From Sphingosinicella sp. BN140058 (lineage in GTDB: Bacteria > Pseudomonadota > Alphaproteobacteria > Sphingomonadales > Sphingomonadaceae), in the NCBI RefSeq assembly GCF_004135585.1, contig NZ_CP035502.1, positions 248,001 through 312,000 of the forward strand: a stretch of 64,000 nucleotides of DNA. The letters are read 5' to 3'. Made by a program: the position numbers and the translations under genes. Positions 51,719 through 60,335 of the stretch are shown here, piece by piece; position 1 is the first letter of the stretch; every line of letters starts with the position of its first letter. The notes beneath the pieces are model-generated. The model ran no database searches and was not told the DNA's origin. It saw only the letters and a program-made list of their open reading frames with translations.

Positions 51719-52204
51719 TCAGAACAAAAGCCCCTGCCCTCGCCGATCGACCTCCTGCGCGCGGCCGACAATGAAGATTTCGTCGTCGTTCGCCTGGAAC
51801 AGCTTTCGGATGCGGGGCTCGCCGCCCGTCCAGTCGACGACGAGTTCATTGAGGTAGCCCGCGCGGCCGGCCGACTTGACGAAGTTGCCATGCTCGTCCG
51901 CCTGGTAGCCGGTCACCGAAAACGCGCGGAATCGTCCATAATAGATGACCGGTGTGACGTGGCCGACCATGTAGGGACCGCTGTTGTAGCTCGTCTTGAT
52001 GAGCGTCCCGGGGGTGATGAGATCCGCGACGTTGGGGCGACCGGGATCCTCCGAGCGCAGATCAGCGTCCGCCGGCGGCGCAAGTCCGAGTGGGCACTGG
52101 TGGTTGTGACCGCTCAGGGCGTGTTGGTAGGTGCTACCGGGACGGAAGGTGTATCGGTCAGTCGCCTGCTCTGTGGCGGTTGCGCGGGTAGCGAGCTTGC
52201 TCAA
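51719..52204 (-). CDS. Hypothetical protein, 161 aa
   Basis: TTG 52204 with GGGGAG six bases upstream. Begins with a disordered stretch, then a beta-rich domain (NVADLITPGTLIKTSYNSGP, VTPVIYYGRFRAFSVTGYQA, YLNELVVDWTGGEPRIRKLF). Reads as a small barrel. The 289 bases to the next ORF show nothing but a short AT-rich patch near 52245-52262. Confidence 0.55.
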   Translation of the reverse strand: MSKLATRATATEQATDRYTFRPGSTYQHALSGHNHQCPLGLAPPADADLRSEDPGRPNVADLITPGTLIKTSYNSGPYMVGHVTPVIYYGRFRAFSVTGYQADEHGNFVKSAGRAGYLNELVVDWTGGEPRIRKLFQANDDEIFIVGRAQEVDRRGQGLLF

Positions 52205-52493
52205 TTTCTTCTCCCCTGGGGATTGCCTACGGCCACGGGAACAATGTGCGAGGAATTTAACTCCCCCCTCCCCTGTTGCCGCACGCGGCGGGCACCATCT
52301 TGTCGGCGCGGGGCGCCGGCCTCCGCAGCGGTCGTTTCGCTCGCTGGACTTGCCTGCTGGTGGTCCCTGTGCGGGAACTACGCGCGAAGCGGTCGGGTAG
52401 GAACCTCACCTGCGCTAGGACATTAGGCGATCACATCCAGAATGCACTTTGGAACCGCGGGCTGCTGCGGATACCAGATCAAAGGCTATGTTC

Positions 52494-52658
52494 ATGGTCA
52501 CGCCAACGGAATTCTATCAGCGAGAAGCGCAGGTGGCGCGCAGCCAGGCGACCAGGTCGGAGAGCGCCAGCGATCGATCGGGGTGGGTCTCGCTAGCGAG
52601 GTTCTACGAGGCGGAGGCCAGGCGGCAGGCGGCGGATGCCAGCCGCGCGCGGCCTTGA
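52494..52658 (+). CDS. Small hypothetical protein, 54 aa
   Basis: Start ATG 52494, AAAGG eight bases upstream (ATG 52488 also possible). TPTEFYQREAQVARSQATRS and WVSLARFYEAEARRQAADAS are two amphipathic helices. A good coding pattern although flanking frames are unconvincing. Rightward, between two leftward genes. Confidence 0.5.
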   Translation: MVTPTEFYQREAQVARSQATRSESASDRSGWVSLARFYEAEARRQAADASRARP

Positions 52659-52730
52659 GGAAGCGGAGCAAATGGACGTAGGGCAAAGCGTCTCCGCCGC
52701 GTGGCCCAGCGTGAATTGCCTCCGGCGGTC

Positions 52731-53846
52731 TTATGGGAGATGGATCCTTCCGTCGTGGGACCACATCGCGAGATAGTCGGCGGCGTTTACAAGCTCGAAC
52801 GAAAGCTCGCGTGGAGCGGACCGAAGTTCAGCGGGACCTTGGTACGGCGAGTTCTTGGTGTGGCCGTTCACGCGCTCGCCGTTGGACTTGATGTGCGGGA
52901 GAACGATCAGATGGCCGTGGTTCCGCGAGATGATCTTGCCCTCGATCCAGATAGCGGGTTTGCTCCCATCCGGGCCAGAAGCCGATGATGTGGTGGCCTC
53001 TCGAAGCAGCCACGATCCGCTGCTCTCGTCCCATAGAAAGGCCATATTTCCGACGACGACAGCGTCTTTGCCAGCCGTCCGCGCACGATCCAGGAGAGCC
53101 ATGAAGTCGGCTCGCTGAAGGAGTGACAGGCGCGGGTCTTTGAGGCGCTTGAGCAAAGCGCCTCGAACTTGACCCCAGTGGGCGCGGGGGTCCGCGTCGA
53201 ATGCGTCTGCAATGATGGCGCGCTCCGCCACCTTCTGACGGTCTTGCCACTTCAGATTGCGGTCCGCGGGGCTCTCCAGCCAGTGCAACCCGTCAGGCGA
53301 TGTGAGCAGACGGTGTGTGAGTGGCTCGTAGAGATGCCTGACCCATGGGGTAAGATCGAGGCGACGGGCGATGAAAGCCCGGGTGCTGGTTGATTCACTC
53401 TCGAGAACGATGTCGTCGGCAGCCGGTGTCTGCGGAACCTTCATTCGGCCGTGAGCTGTTGCTTGCGCGCGCAGGAAGGCGTCGTCTTCCGCGCGCGTTG
53501 CGGCTCTCTTTGCCTTGGCTGCGTCCTTGAGCTGTTTGGATTCCTGGCGGAGCTCATCGGCGTGCGTCCAGGCTGCCACGAGGTCATTTGGCGCGGTATG
53601 ACCCTTGGAGTAGATTTCGATGAGCGCGGCGAAGGCTGGTTTGCGGCCACGCTGGCTAAGCAGCACGCTTGCCCGGCCCACAGCCCTATCGGCAGCGAGG
53701 ATGTCGTCCGCGGCGGCTGGCCGCTTGGCCAGCGCGAGTTGCTCTGCAATGCGGCCGATGCGCTGAATATCGGCGACAGACTGCTCGCCGGGACGACGGC
53801 GGATCTGACGCAGAGCTTTAGTGAGTTCGGCTTGGTTGGTCGGCAT
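52731..53846 (-). CDS. Hypothetical protein, 371 aa
   Basis: Helical N-terminal 170 residues rich in charged and alanine residues (DELRQESKQLKDAAKAKRAA), then a mixed C-terminal domain (FMALLDRARTAGKDAVVVGN, PAIWIEGKIISRNHGHLIVL, LSFELVNAADYLAMWSHDGR). No motif recognised. Divergent from imuA. An AT-rich patch (TATATAC, about 53890-53897) on the upstream side may be its -10 region. Confidence 0.6.
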   Translation of the reverse strand: MPTNQAELTKALRQIRRRPGEQSVADIQRIGRIAEQLALAKRPAAADDILAADRAVGRASVLLSQRGRKPAFAALIEIYSKGHTAPNDLVAAWTHADELRQESKQLKDAAKAKRAATRAEDDAFLRAQATAHGRMKVPQTPAADDIVLESESTSTRAFIARRLDLTPWVRHLYEPLTHRLLTSPDGLHWLESPADRNLKWQDRQKVAERAIIADAFDADPRAHWGQVRGALLKRLKDPRLSLLQRADFMALLDRARTAGKDAVVVGNMAFLWDESSGSWLLREATTSSASGPDGSKPAIWIEGKIISRNHGHLIVLPHIKSNGERVNGHTKNSPYQGPAELRSAPRELSFELVNAADYLAMWSHDGRIHLP

Positions 53847-54037
53847 AGTTGGCTTGGATCGTCTTGAGGGGATTGGAGGAGAGCGTCTGTATATACTTCA
53901 ATCGTCGACGTGCGGGCGAGGATCGCTCCCTGGTCGATGCTGTGGCCGCAGGCAATGGTCTAGGGCGACGTCTCCAGGGAGCGTTGTTTATGCGACCGAG
54001 CGGGACGAACTCATGCTTGACCGAATCGGACGGAGAA

Positions 54038-54052
54038 GAACATAGGCGGAAC
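54038..54052 (+). promoter_or_regulatory. LexA operator (SOS box) of imuA
   Basis: GAAC-ATAGGCG-GAAC: a perfect GAAC-N7-GAAC direct repeat, the alphaproteobacterial LexA site, ending 13 bases before the imuA start codon. Predicts damage-inducible expression. Confidence 0.75.
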
Positions 54053-54065
54053 AGAAGAGGCGCCT

Positions 54066-54839
54066 ATGGATCAGACAACCAGCGCGAAGCTCGACACGCT
54101 GCGAGCACTGCAGGCCAAGGTAGACGGCATCGGATCGCAGGCGCGGAGCGAGCCCGCGCCGTTGGTGCTGCCTTTCGAAGACCAAGCAATCGACGGCGTG
54201 CTCCGATGGGGCGGCCTGAAGCTTTGCGGGCTGCACGAAGTAGCTGCAGCCTCTAATGCTCAAGGGAGCGAAGCGGCAGCCACCGCGTTCGTAGCGGGAA
54301 TCGCCGGGCGCTTCGGTCGGATGGTTCGGAAGACATCCGTTTGGGTGATCCGACGCGAATTGCCCTTCGGTCCGGGGTTGCAGCGGTGTGGCCTGGATCC
54401 CGCGGATGTGTTCTTCGCTCAGGCAAGCAGCGATGACGAGGCCCTTGCAGTCATGGAAGATTGTCTGCGGGATGGATCTTTGGGGTGTGTCGTCGGAGAA
54501 GTTCCGAAAGTGGATCTCACGGCGTCTCGAAGGCTGCAATTGGCTGCCGAGGCGGGGCAAACACCGGCGTTGGTGCTCAAGAGATGGGGCCGTCGGGGTG
54601 TCTGCCCTTTGAACGAACTCTCCGGTGCCGTGACAAGGTGGAGGGTGGCTGCAGCTCCATCGGAACCCCTCCCCTGCCCCGGCATCGGGCGGCCCAGATG
54701 GCGGCTTGATCTCGCTCGTCAGCGCGGAGGGACGGGAGGGTCGTGGACGGTGGAGGCTTGCGACGAACGTGGCCTGCCAACGGTAGTGAGCGGCGTGAGC
54801 GAAGGGGCCGGGGCCGGTGGCAACCGGCGCGTGGCCTAG
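54066..54839 (+). CDS. imuA: ImuA, SOS mutagenesis accessory protein
   Basis: 257 residues, usual length. RecA-related fold: LCGLHEVAAASNAQGSEAAA, FVAGIAGRFGRMVRKTSVWV, CGLDPADVFFAQASSDDEAL, DGSLGCVVGEVPKVDLTASR and LVLKRWGRRGVCP correspond to ImuA segments. ImuA normally acts with the inactive polymerase ImuB and DnaE2 in error-prone lesion bypass. The next gene is on the opposite strand and no ImuB-like start appears, so it is an orphan here; partners may be chromosomal. SOS box directly upstream. Confidence 0.85.
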   Translation: MDQTTSAKLDTLRALQAKVDGIGSQARSEPAPLVLPFEDQAIDGVLRWGGLKLCGLHEVAAASNAQGSEAAATAFVAGIAGRFGRMVRKTSVWVIRRELPFGPGLQRCGLDPADVFFAQASSDDEALAVMEDCLRDGSLGCVVGEVPKVDLTASRRLQLAAEAGQTPALVLKRWGRRGVCPLNELSGAVTRWRVAAAPSEPLPCPGIGRPRWRLDLARQRGGTGGSWTVEACDERGLPTVVSGVSEGAGAGGNRRVA

Positions 54840-54978
54840 CTCATGCCGTTCGCGTTTGGAGCTCTCGGGCTTGAAGCTGGACGGCCGCGAAGCCGAGTGC
54901 GTGTGGTCGTTGTCGGGCGGGACGACTGACACGAGGGGCGTGAAGCTCGATCGTTCATGTTGCGGAGCCCGCCCGCGA

Positions 54979-56601
54979 TCATTCTGTCGCGCGTGGCCCC
55001 CAGACGTGTTCAAAGCGCCGGATCTCCACGCGTTCGAAACGACTTGCGTGCGCTCCCAGGAAAGCTGCGCGAACCGGGAGCGCGGTATCGGCGAGGACGC
55101 CCAAAGGGATTTCCGCTTCACCGCCGCCGTCGTCGACGACGAGCTTGAGGCGCAATAGATCGAGCTCAATCGAGAGGGAGCGGTCCGGGCGATACTTGTG
55201 GAAGCTGAAGGGCACCTCAGCAAAGCGCGCGTCAAAAAAGGACCGAAACCGTTCCGCGAGCGCTGAGGCTTCCTTCAGGGGCGATGGCCCTGCCCCGCTT
55301 TGCTCGATCTCTCCTTGCATCGTGAAGGACAGCGAGAATGGCGCCTTCTTCATCTTAGAGACCAACCTCTTCTGCCAACGTGCGGCCGCCCGCGCGATCA
55401 CCTCGGCCAAACTCGTGAGAGCGGGCGCACCGGAACAGTCGATCGTAGTCATCGAGGCGCCGCAATATGCGCTTTCGCTGCCGAGCCGAAGATGAACGCC
55501 GACGGGGCTCGATCCGCGTCTGCCGCCGTCAATCCGGATGCGCGCGTGGATCTCGGGATGCCCTGCCAAAAACGGTGCGAGCGCATCGACGGGGCAGGCG
55601 GTGAGGACCACTTCGTCAGGGTTTGGGATTGGATCCTCAGCACTCGCCAGAGCGGCCTGAACCTCGGACGGCGTGCCTTCTGCAAGAGGTGCGATCTCGG
55701 CCAGGGACAAACCGCGGACCCAATGATACTGGGCAATATGCCGATCAACCTGGGACCGGAGCTGGCTCGGGATGACTCGTTTGGGTGCCGGCGGTGCAGG
55801 CCTGGCAGGCGGTAACGCCGGGAGTGTCGCATGGTGGTCTTCGTCGGCGTTGAAGGTTGCCTGCTTTGTCGCATCCGCAGGTACGAGTGACCGATCGCAG
55901 GCGGGTTCGTTGCCTGTAGCGCCGTCGTAGACGTAGACGATGCGATGTTCGCAGCCCATGTCACGAATGTTGTCGTGGGTCGACACCGTGAGGCGGCTAC
56001 CGATGGCCCTCAGGGCCCTGATGCCGGCTTGGTAGACCCAAGTCCTCTTTTGATAGCTTTCGTACCGACTCTTCGGCGCGAGCTTCGCCTCCTTGTTCAC
56101 GAGGGCTTCCCGCTCTTCTGCAGAGATGTCGCGCCTGTAAGCGAGAGTGACTTGGAGGTCGATGTCTCCGACTGTTCCATTCTCATCGCCGCCGCGGGCC
56201 AGCGAGCCGAAGAGGGCAATCCGCTCGATCCTGGTCGAGACGTCGGTGCGGTTGAAGGCTTTGGCAGCTTCAATGGCCCGATCGAGTAGCTGATTGGCTT
56301 CGCGGACTGGCATCCGCTTTGTGAGCTGCTTCATCGAGAATTGAAGCCCGAGGCGGCCGACCTTCCACTGGTCGAGGGATTGCTCGACGCCGAGATAGAC
56401 GAGCCACCTGGCGCGGGCGAGCTCCAGCAGCGTTTCCGTCGCAGCAGGCTCAGCAAGACGAAGGCTCGCCATGGCTTCAGGTGTCGTGAAGGTTTGCTGC
56501 GGGTACCTCAGCATAGACCGGAGGAACGTCCGGAGCAGCGTTACGTCGATGCCGAAGCGCGAGACGTTCATGGGATCGGTGATTGGCATCGACTCTTTCA
56601 T
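54979..56601 (-). CDS. Nucleotidyltransferase-domain protein, 540 aa
   Basis: ATG at 56601 or four codons further in; ribosome sites are weak for both. After a helical N-terminus (winged-helix-like, about 20-95) comes a minimal nucleotidyltransferase domain: RIERIALFGSLARGGDENGT followed by GDIDLQVTL, i.e. G-S-x-A-R-G and D-x-D. A long linker and a C-terminal region with beta/alpha mixed character (about 300-540) follow. Larger than toxin-type MNT proteins, and no HEPN partner is adjacent. Transfer of a nucleotide to a protein, RNA or antibiotic is possible. Confidence 0.7.
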   Translation of the reverse strand: MKESMPITDPMNVSRFGIDVTLLRTFLRSMLRYPQQTFTTPEAMASLRLAEPAATETLLELARARWLVYLGVEQSLDQWKVGRLGLQFSMKQLTKRMPVREANQLLDRAIEAAKAFNRTDVSTRIERIALFGSLARGGDENGTVGDIDLQVTLAYRRDISAEEREALVNKEAKLAPKSRYESYQKRTWVYQAGIRALRAIGSRLTVSTHDNIRDMGCEHRIVYVYDGATGNEPACDRSLVPADATKQATFNADEDHHATLPALPPARPAPPAPKRVIPSQLRSQVDRHIAQYHWVRGLSLAEIAPLAEGTPSEVQAALASAEDPIPNPDEVVLTACPVDALAPFLAGHPEIHARIRIDGGRRGSSPVGVHLRLGSESAYCGASMTTIDCSGAPALTSLAEVIARAAARWQKRLVSKMKKAPFSLSFTMQGEIEQSGAGPSPLKEASALAERFRSFFDARFAEVPFSFHKYRPDRSLSIELDLLRLKLVVDDGGGEAEIPLGVLADTALPVRAAFLGAHASRFERVEIRRFEHVWGPRATE

Positions 56602-56809
56602 TCCCGCATGGACCCTGAGAGCTCAGCGTGCCGCGAAAAACCGCCCTTGCGCAAGCCTATGCGGCGAATTCAGGAAACTGGCACCAGCGGGTTGAGGCCG
56701 GCCGCGGTCGGGTAGTTGGCATGTTTTGGGGCTGACGGCGCGCCGTCGTACGGCAGCCGGCTGCATCGATTTTCGTCATTAGCCGGGAGGGCATCGGCCG
56801 GGCGTGGGA

Positions 56810-57175
56810 TTATGTAGGCAGCAGACGGTGTTTCTCCATGTAACGACCGTGTTCCATGAGCATGCAGATGTAAGCCCTATCGTTCCACTTTTCACGCAGT
56901 CTCGCGGCATGCTCAATGGCTTTCGCTCGGCATTGCGATAAACCCACGGCAGAGGCGATGAGCTGATTATCGGCTTCGTCGTCCTGCGCAAGGTTCTTCC
57001 AGTAGAACACGTCGTAGGTAGCTTTGTCTTCGAGGTACCAGCAGGAGTATTCGGAGGCGTATGCCGGGCATCCGCTCGTGCCGCGCAGCCACATGGTCAA
57101 GGCGTAGGTTCCGTAGACAATGGCGGCTACTAGGAGAAGGCTCCAGCAGCCACTTCCAGCTGATGACTCTTTCAT
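56810..57175 (-). CDS. Membrane-anchored protein, 121 aa
   Basis: ATG 57175 with GAGGGGG upstream. One N-terminal membrane helix (GCWSLLLVAAIVYGTYALTM), then an outside domain with five cysteines (SGCPAYASEYSCWYL, LSQCRAKAIEHAA, AYICMLMEHGRY), probably disulfide-bonded. Single gene; unknown. Confidence 0.6.
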   Translation of the reverse strand: MKESSAGSGCWSLLLVAAIVYGTYALTMWLRGTSGCPAYASEYSCWYLEDKATYDVFYWKNLAQDDEADNQLIASAVGLSQCRAKAIEHAARLREKWNDRAYICMLMEHGRYMEKHRLLPT

Positions 57176-57511
57176 AATGATCCCCCTCACCCGCGCGCGA
57201 TCGCGTTGATGGCTGGCTGTGCAGCGTTGCCGCTCATTAGGGAAGCAGCTTAGCCGTTTGAGCCGAGCGAAGCTCAGCGTGGGGAGGATGAGATCGGTCT
57301 ACGGTTGCCGTCAGCCGCGGGTCTCGTTCCGAGCGTCGAAGCGCCGATGCTTTACCGTCCGACCGATCCATTCGAGCAGGTCAGCCTCGAAAGATACCTG
57401 CATAAACCCGCACTCCTCCCGGGCTGTTTCGACTGCATGGATCATAGACGAGGTATTGCACCCGCGCGGAACACGTGAAACCCTCCTGTATTGCCGACTC
57501 GGAGTGAAACG
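57176..57511 (+). other. Intergenic region before the lectin-domain gene
   Basis: 336 bases with no supported gene. It must hold promoters of two divergent genes; no clear -35/-10 or motif copy was found. Confidence 0.35.
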
Positions 57512-59038
57512 ATGGCCCTTTCGCCCGCCAGCAATGGTTTACTTCCAGCATCCCCGACCGGGTTCCTCCAGGGTTACAACAGTATAACTGGAGCGGGGCT
57601 GTCCACAGCCCTAATCGGGACGAAGTCGAACGTGGAAGCATCGGGTTTCGCTAGATGCTACGTGGCCACTTCGTCGCGTACCCTTTTGGAGACGCTCGAG
57701 ATTTCGGAGGATTCAGCGGCCGGGTTCGGATCGATCGCGAAAGGGTCACATAAACTTGCCTTAGCGAAAACTCTCAACCTGACCGCGCACAGCGTCCATG
57801 TGGCAGTTCGAGCGGTGAGGGTTCTAGGCGGGGACGCTGCAACTGGGGTCGAGCTGAAGGATGGCGTCTTGCCCCCCGACAACGAACCAGACCTGCGGGA
57901 GTTTGTCGCCGTCTATGGTGACCGGTTCGTTTCCGAGATCAAGATCGGGGGCGAGTATTTTGCAGTTTACTCGTTCCAGTCGGAAGATCGGCAGACGCAA
58001 ATGAGCGTGGTCGGGCAGCTTGCCGCTGCAGGCATCGTGAATGGCGTGAGCCTATCGACCGAGATTGAGGCGAAGTTCTCGAAGAGCATTCGAGAGATTG
58101 ATGTTGCCCGCACGTTTGCGCAGAGCGTCGTCGGCTTGAGAGAGTACACGCTCCCGGGAGATGAGAAAGAGATTGTCGACTTCGCACGTACCTTTGGTGA
58201 GAAGGACGTGAACGGGCCAGATGTGATCGCGTTGCGTTTTGCAGGATATGAGCAGGTGCCGGGGCTTACGAAGGCGTTCGCCCCCGTGGCGACGAACCGT
58301 GATAAGCTGACCGGGAGTTTGGGCGAGCCCGGAGTGGTTGATATGCTACTCGATGCACGCGAAAGGCTCACAGAAATCCAAGCCGTCAGCAGAGTTTACA
58401 AGATGCATCGCGGCACCATTCCCGACGCGCTCAGCGAGTGCGCAAAGGCAGCTGAAAAGGATGTAGAGGAACTCATCTCGCTCGGGAGGGCGTACCTGAG
58501 CGATCCCCATGAGGACCTACAAATCCCGGAGCGCACCAGCGTCGGGAGGAGCCGCCCGCGTTTGCATTACAAGGTTGTGAACGCTCCGCTTTTCGGGTCC
58601 CCGGGCGGTGCTCAGTTCGACGACGTAGAATCACCTCGGACGTTCTTGCTCGCTGGCACGCGGTTGGCGGCGATTCAGTTTCGCGGCGGGGGCTACGTCG
58701 ACCGGATCTCGGTGACTTATGAGAGAGCTGATGGCTCTTCTTATATCCGAGAGCACGGAGGCGAGGGCGGAACGCTGCTGCCCCGCTACTCGATCGCCGA
58801 GGAGCAAGTGGTGCGCTCGATATCCGGTCGGTCCGGCGATTACGTCGACAGCATCGAAGTACGCTTGTCGGACGAAACAATGATCTCGGCTGGAGGCCCG
58901 GGCGGAGCTTTGGCGTTCGACTGGACCGTTCCAGAAGATGCCGTTGTGCTCGGCTTTCGGGGCAACGCCGGCGAGGTCGTCGATAGGATCGGGCTTGTTT
59001 GCGTGAGGCTGCTCGATCCGACTTGGGCCGAGGAGTAA
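57512..59038 (+). CDS. Putative pore-forming (MACPF-like) protein with C-terminal jacalin-like lectin domain
   Basis: 508 residues from ATG 57512 (GGAG seven bases upstream). The last 145 residues (about 360-505) have the threefold repeat of jacalin-like lectins: GSPGGAQFDD, IQFRGGGYVDRISVTYERAD, ISGRSGDYVDSIEVRLSDET, GGPGGALAFDWT, GFRGNAGEVVDRIGLVCVRL. The N-terminal region carries FVAVYGDRFVSEIKIGGEYF (about 131-150), the aromatic-Gly-x-x-F...GG pattern of MACPF/CDC-type perforin folds, followed by helical stretches. No signal peptide. Sugar binding plus membrane perforation would make it a toxin against eukaryotic or competing cells; the perforin part is tentative. Confidence 0.7.
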   Translation: MALSPASNGLLPASPTGFLQGYNSITGAGLSTALIGTKSNVEASGFARCYVATSSRTLLETLEISEDSAAGFGSIAKGSHKLALAKTLNLTAHSVHVAVRAVRVLGGDAATGVELKDGVLPPDNEPDLREFVAVYGDRFVSEIKIGGEYFAVYSFQSEDRQTQMSVVGQLAAAGIVNGVSLSTEIEAKFSKSIREIDVARTFAQSVVGLREYTLPGDEKEIVDFARTFGEKDVNGPDVIALRFAGYEQVPGLTKAFAPVATNRDKLTGSLGEPGVVDMLLDARERLTEIQAVSRVYKMHRGTIPDALSECAKAAEKDVEELISLGRAYLSDPHEDLQIPERTSVGRSRPRLHYKVVNAPLFGSPGGAQFDDVESPRTFLLAGTRLAAIQFRGGGYVDRISVTYERADGSSYIREHGGEGGTLLPRYSIAEEQVVRSISGRSGDYVDSIEVRLSDETMISAGGPGGALAFDWTVPEDAVVLGFRGNAGEVVDRIGLVCVRLLDPTWAEE

Positions 59039-59154
59039 GATGCGTCGCGCCGCGGGCTGAGGCGCTCAGTTTGTGACAACTCAGCCCAGGAGCTCGGGCG
59101 TCATCGCTTTGGGACAAATCGGCCGGGCTAGCTGCTAAGGACGATTTCGATCGG

Positions 59155-60099
59155 TCAGGGCCCTGCGGAGCTCACGGGTCGGGTGGAGGTTGAGTAAACT
59201 TCAACCGCGTCCAGAGGCGCGTCCGCCATATACTTGAAGAACTTGATGGGCGGGTATTCACCCTCAGTCGACGTGTGGCGCATTGCCGTTTCGTCGTCTG
59301 CCATCATTTCGAGCGCTCTAAACTGCGAGAGACCATTCATCGATTCGAAGATGAACGCCACATCGAACGGTGGTAGCTCGCCCCGACCGTCGGACCGACA
59401 GCGCAGGTGATCCGGTCGAGCGCGCGCGATACATTCGGCACCGGCATTTCCAAGGGCTAAGTGGCCGAGTATCACCTCATAGTCTTTGAGAGTGGTGCGG
59501 CCGATACAGCGCACGAGGTCGCTCACGAATGCAGTGTCGAACGGCCTCACCATCGTTATGTCGACGCAGACGGTCGACGTCGACTCTCGGGGGCGCTCGA
59601 TTCTCATTGCCGAGACTTCGTTCGCCTCGTTGAAGCGAAGCACCACGGTGGCGCCGTGCACATCGTACGTGGAGTGTCTGAAGGGGGTCACTGCTTTGCC
59701 GGCGTCGGACGAACCGACCTGTGGCTCAGTGCCGGTGACGTTCTTGGGAGCGGCGAGGTCAAGGCTGATCACGTAAGGCTTGTCGAACGCTGCGAGCCTC
59801 GTGAGCCCTACGTCTCGGAGCGGGGGCCCGAGCTTGCGCTCCGCATAGCTCCGGCCCACACCAGGACCGAGGTGGCTGAGTACCTCCACGTGCGTGACTG
59901 GCGGCCCAGCGATCGCGCGGTAGGCCCGAGCCGTGACACTCCACAAACCGTCGAAAGCGGATGTGGTCCAAAGGATGCCACCGGTTAATAGGACCACGAG
60001 AGCAACAGCGGGCCGATCCTTCAGGCCACCAAGCCAGCGGACGGAGCGCGAGAGGAGACCTCGCGCAGGCGAGGTGTCCGGAGCATCAGGGGACGTCAC
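59155..60099 (-). CDS. Membrane-anchored protein, 314 aa
   Basis: GTG 60099 with AGGAGGA upstream. Cytoplasmic start, one membrane helix (AVALVVLLTGGILWTTSAF), then an extracytoplasmic alpha/beta domain with HVEVLSHLGPGVGRSYAERK (a phosphate-loop-like Gly segment) and several cysteines. Convergent with the lectin gene. No family recognised. Confidence 0.6.
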   Translation of the reverse strand: MTSPDAPDTSPARGLLSRSVRWLGGLKDRPAVALVVLLTGGILWTTSAFDGLWSVTARAYRAIAGPPVTHVEVLSHLGPGVGRSYAERKLGPPLRDVGLTRLAAFDKPYVISLDLAAPKNVTGTEPQVGSSDAGKAVTPFRHSTYDVHGATVVLRFNEANEVSAMRIERPRESTSTVCVDITMVRPFDTAFVSDLVRCIGRTTLKDYEVILGHLALGNAGAECIARARPDHLRCRSDGRGELPPFDVAFIFESMNGLSQFRALEMMADDETAMRHTSTEGEYPPIKFFKYMADAPLDAVEVYSTSTRPVSSAGP

Positions 60100-60335
60100 T
60101 TACGTTCTCCTCCTGGGCGGATCCCAACAATGTGCCTTGATCTAAGCGGTGCGGCAATGGTCCGCGGCGCGCTGCATGCGGGCGGTGTGTTGCTTGGCTA
60201 GGAACGTCCGCGTCCGTCTCTGCGTGCGTCAGGAAGGGTGGCTGCGGGTTGGTCCAGGCAAAGGCAATCTCGCCTTCCCGACTTATCAGCAATGGAGTAT
60301 GCCGTGACGCTACGACATGCTTCGCGGGTTTGTCT

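Noticed and set aside
54840..54978. Search for an imuB start after imuA
   Set aside because: No frame with an ImuB-like beginning; the next gene is convergent.
53988..55235. 415-codon minus-strand frame
   Set aside because: Covers imuA on the opposite strand; serine/arginine-rich noise.
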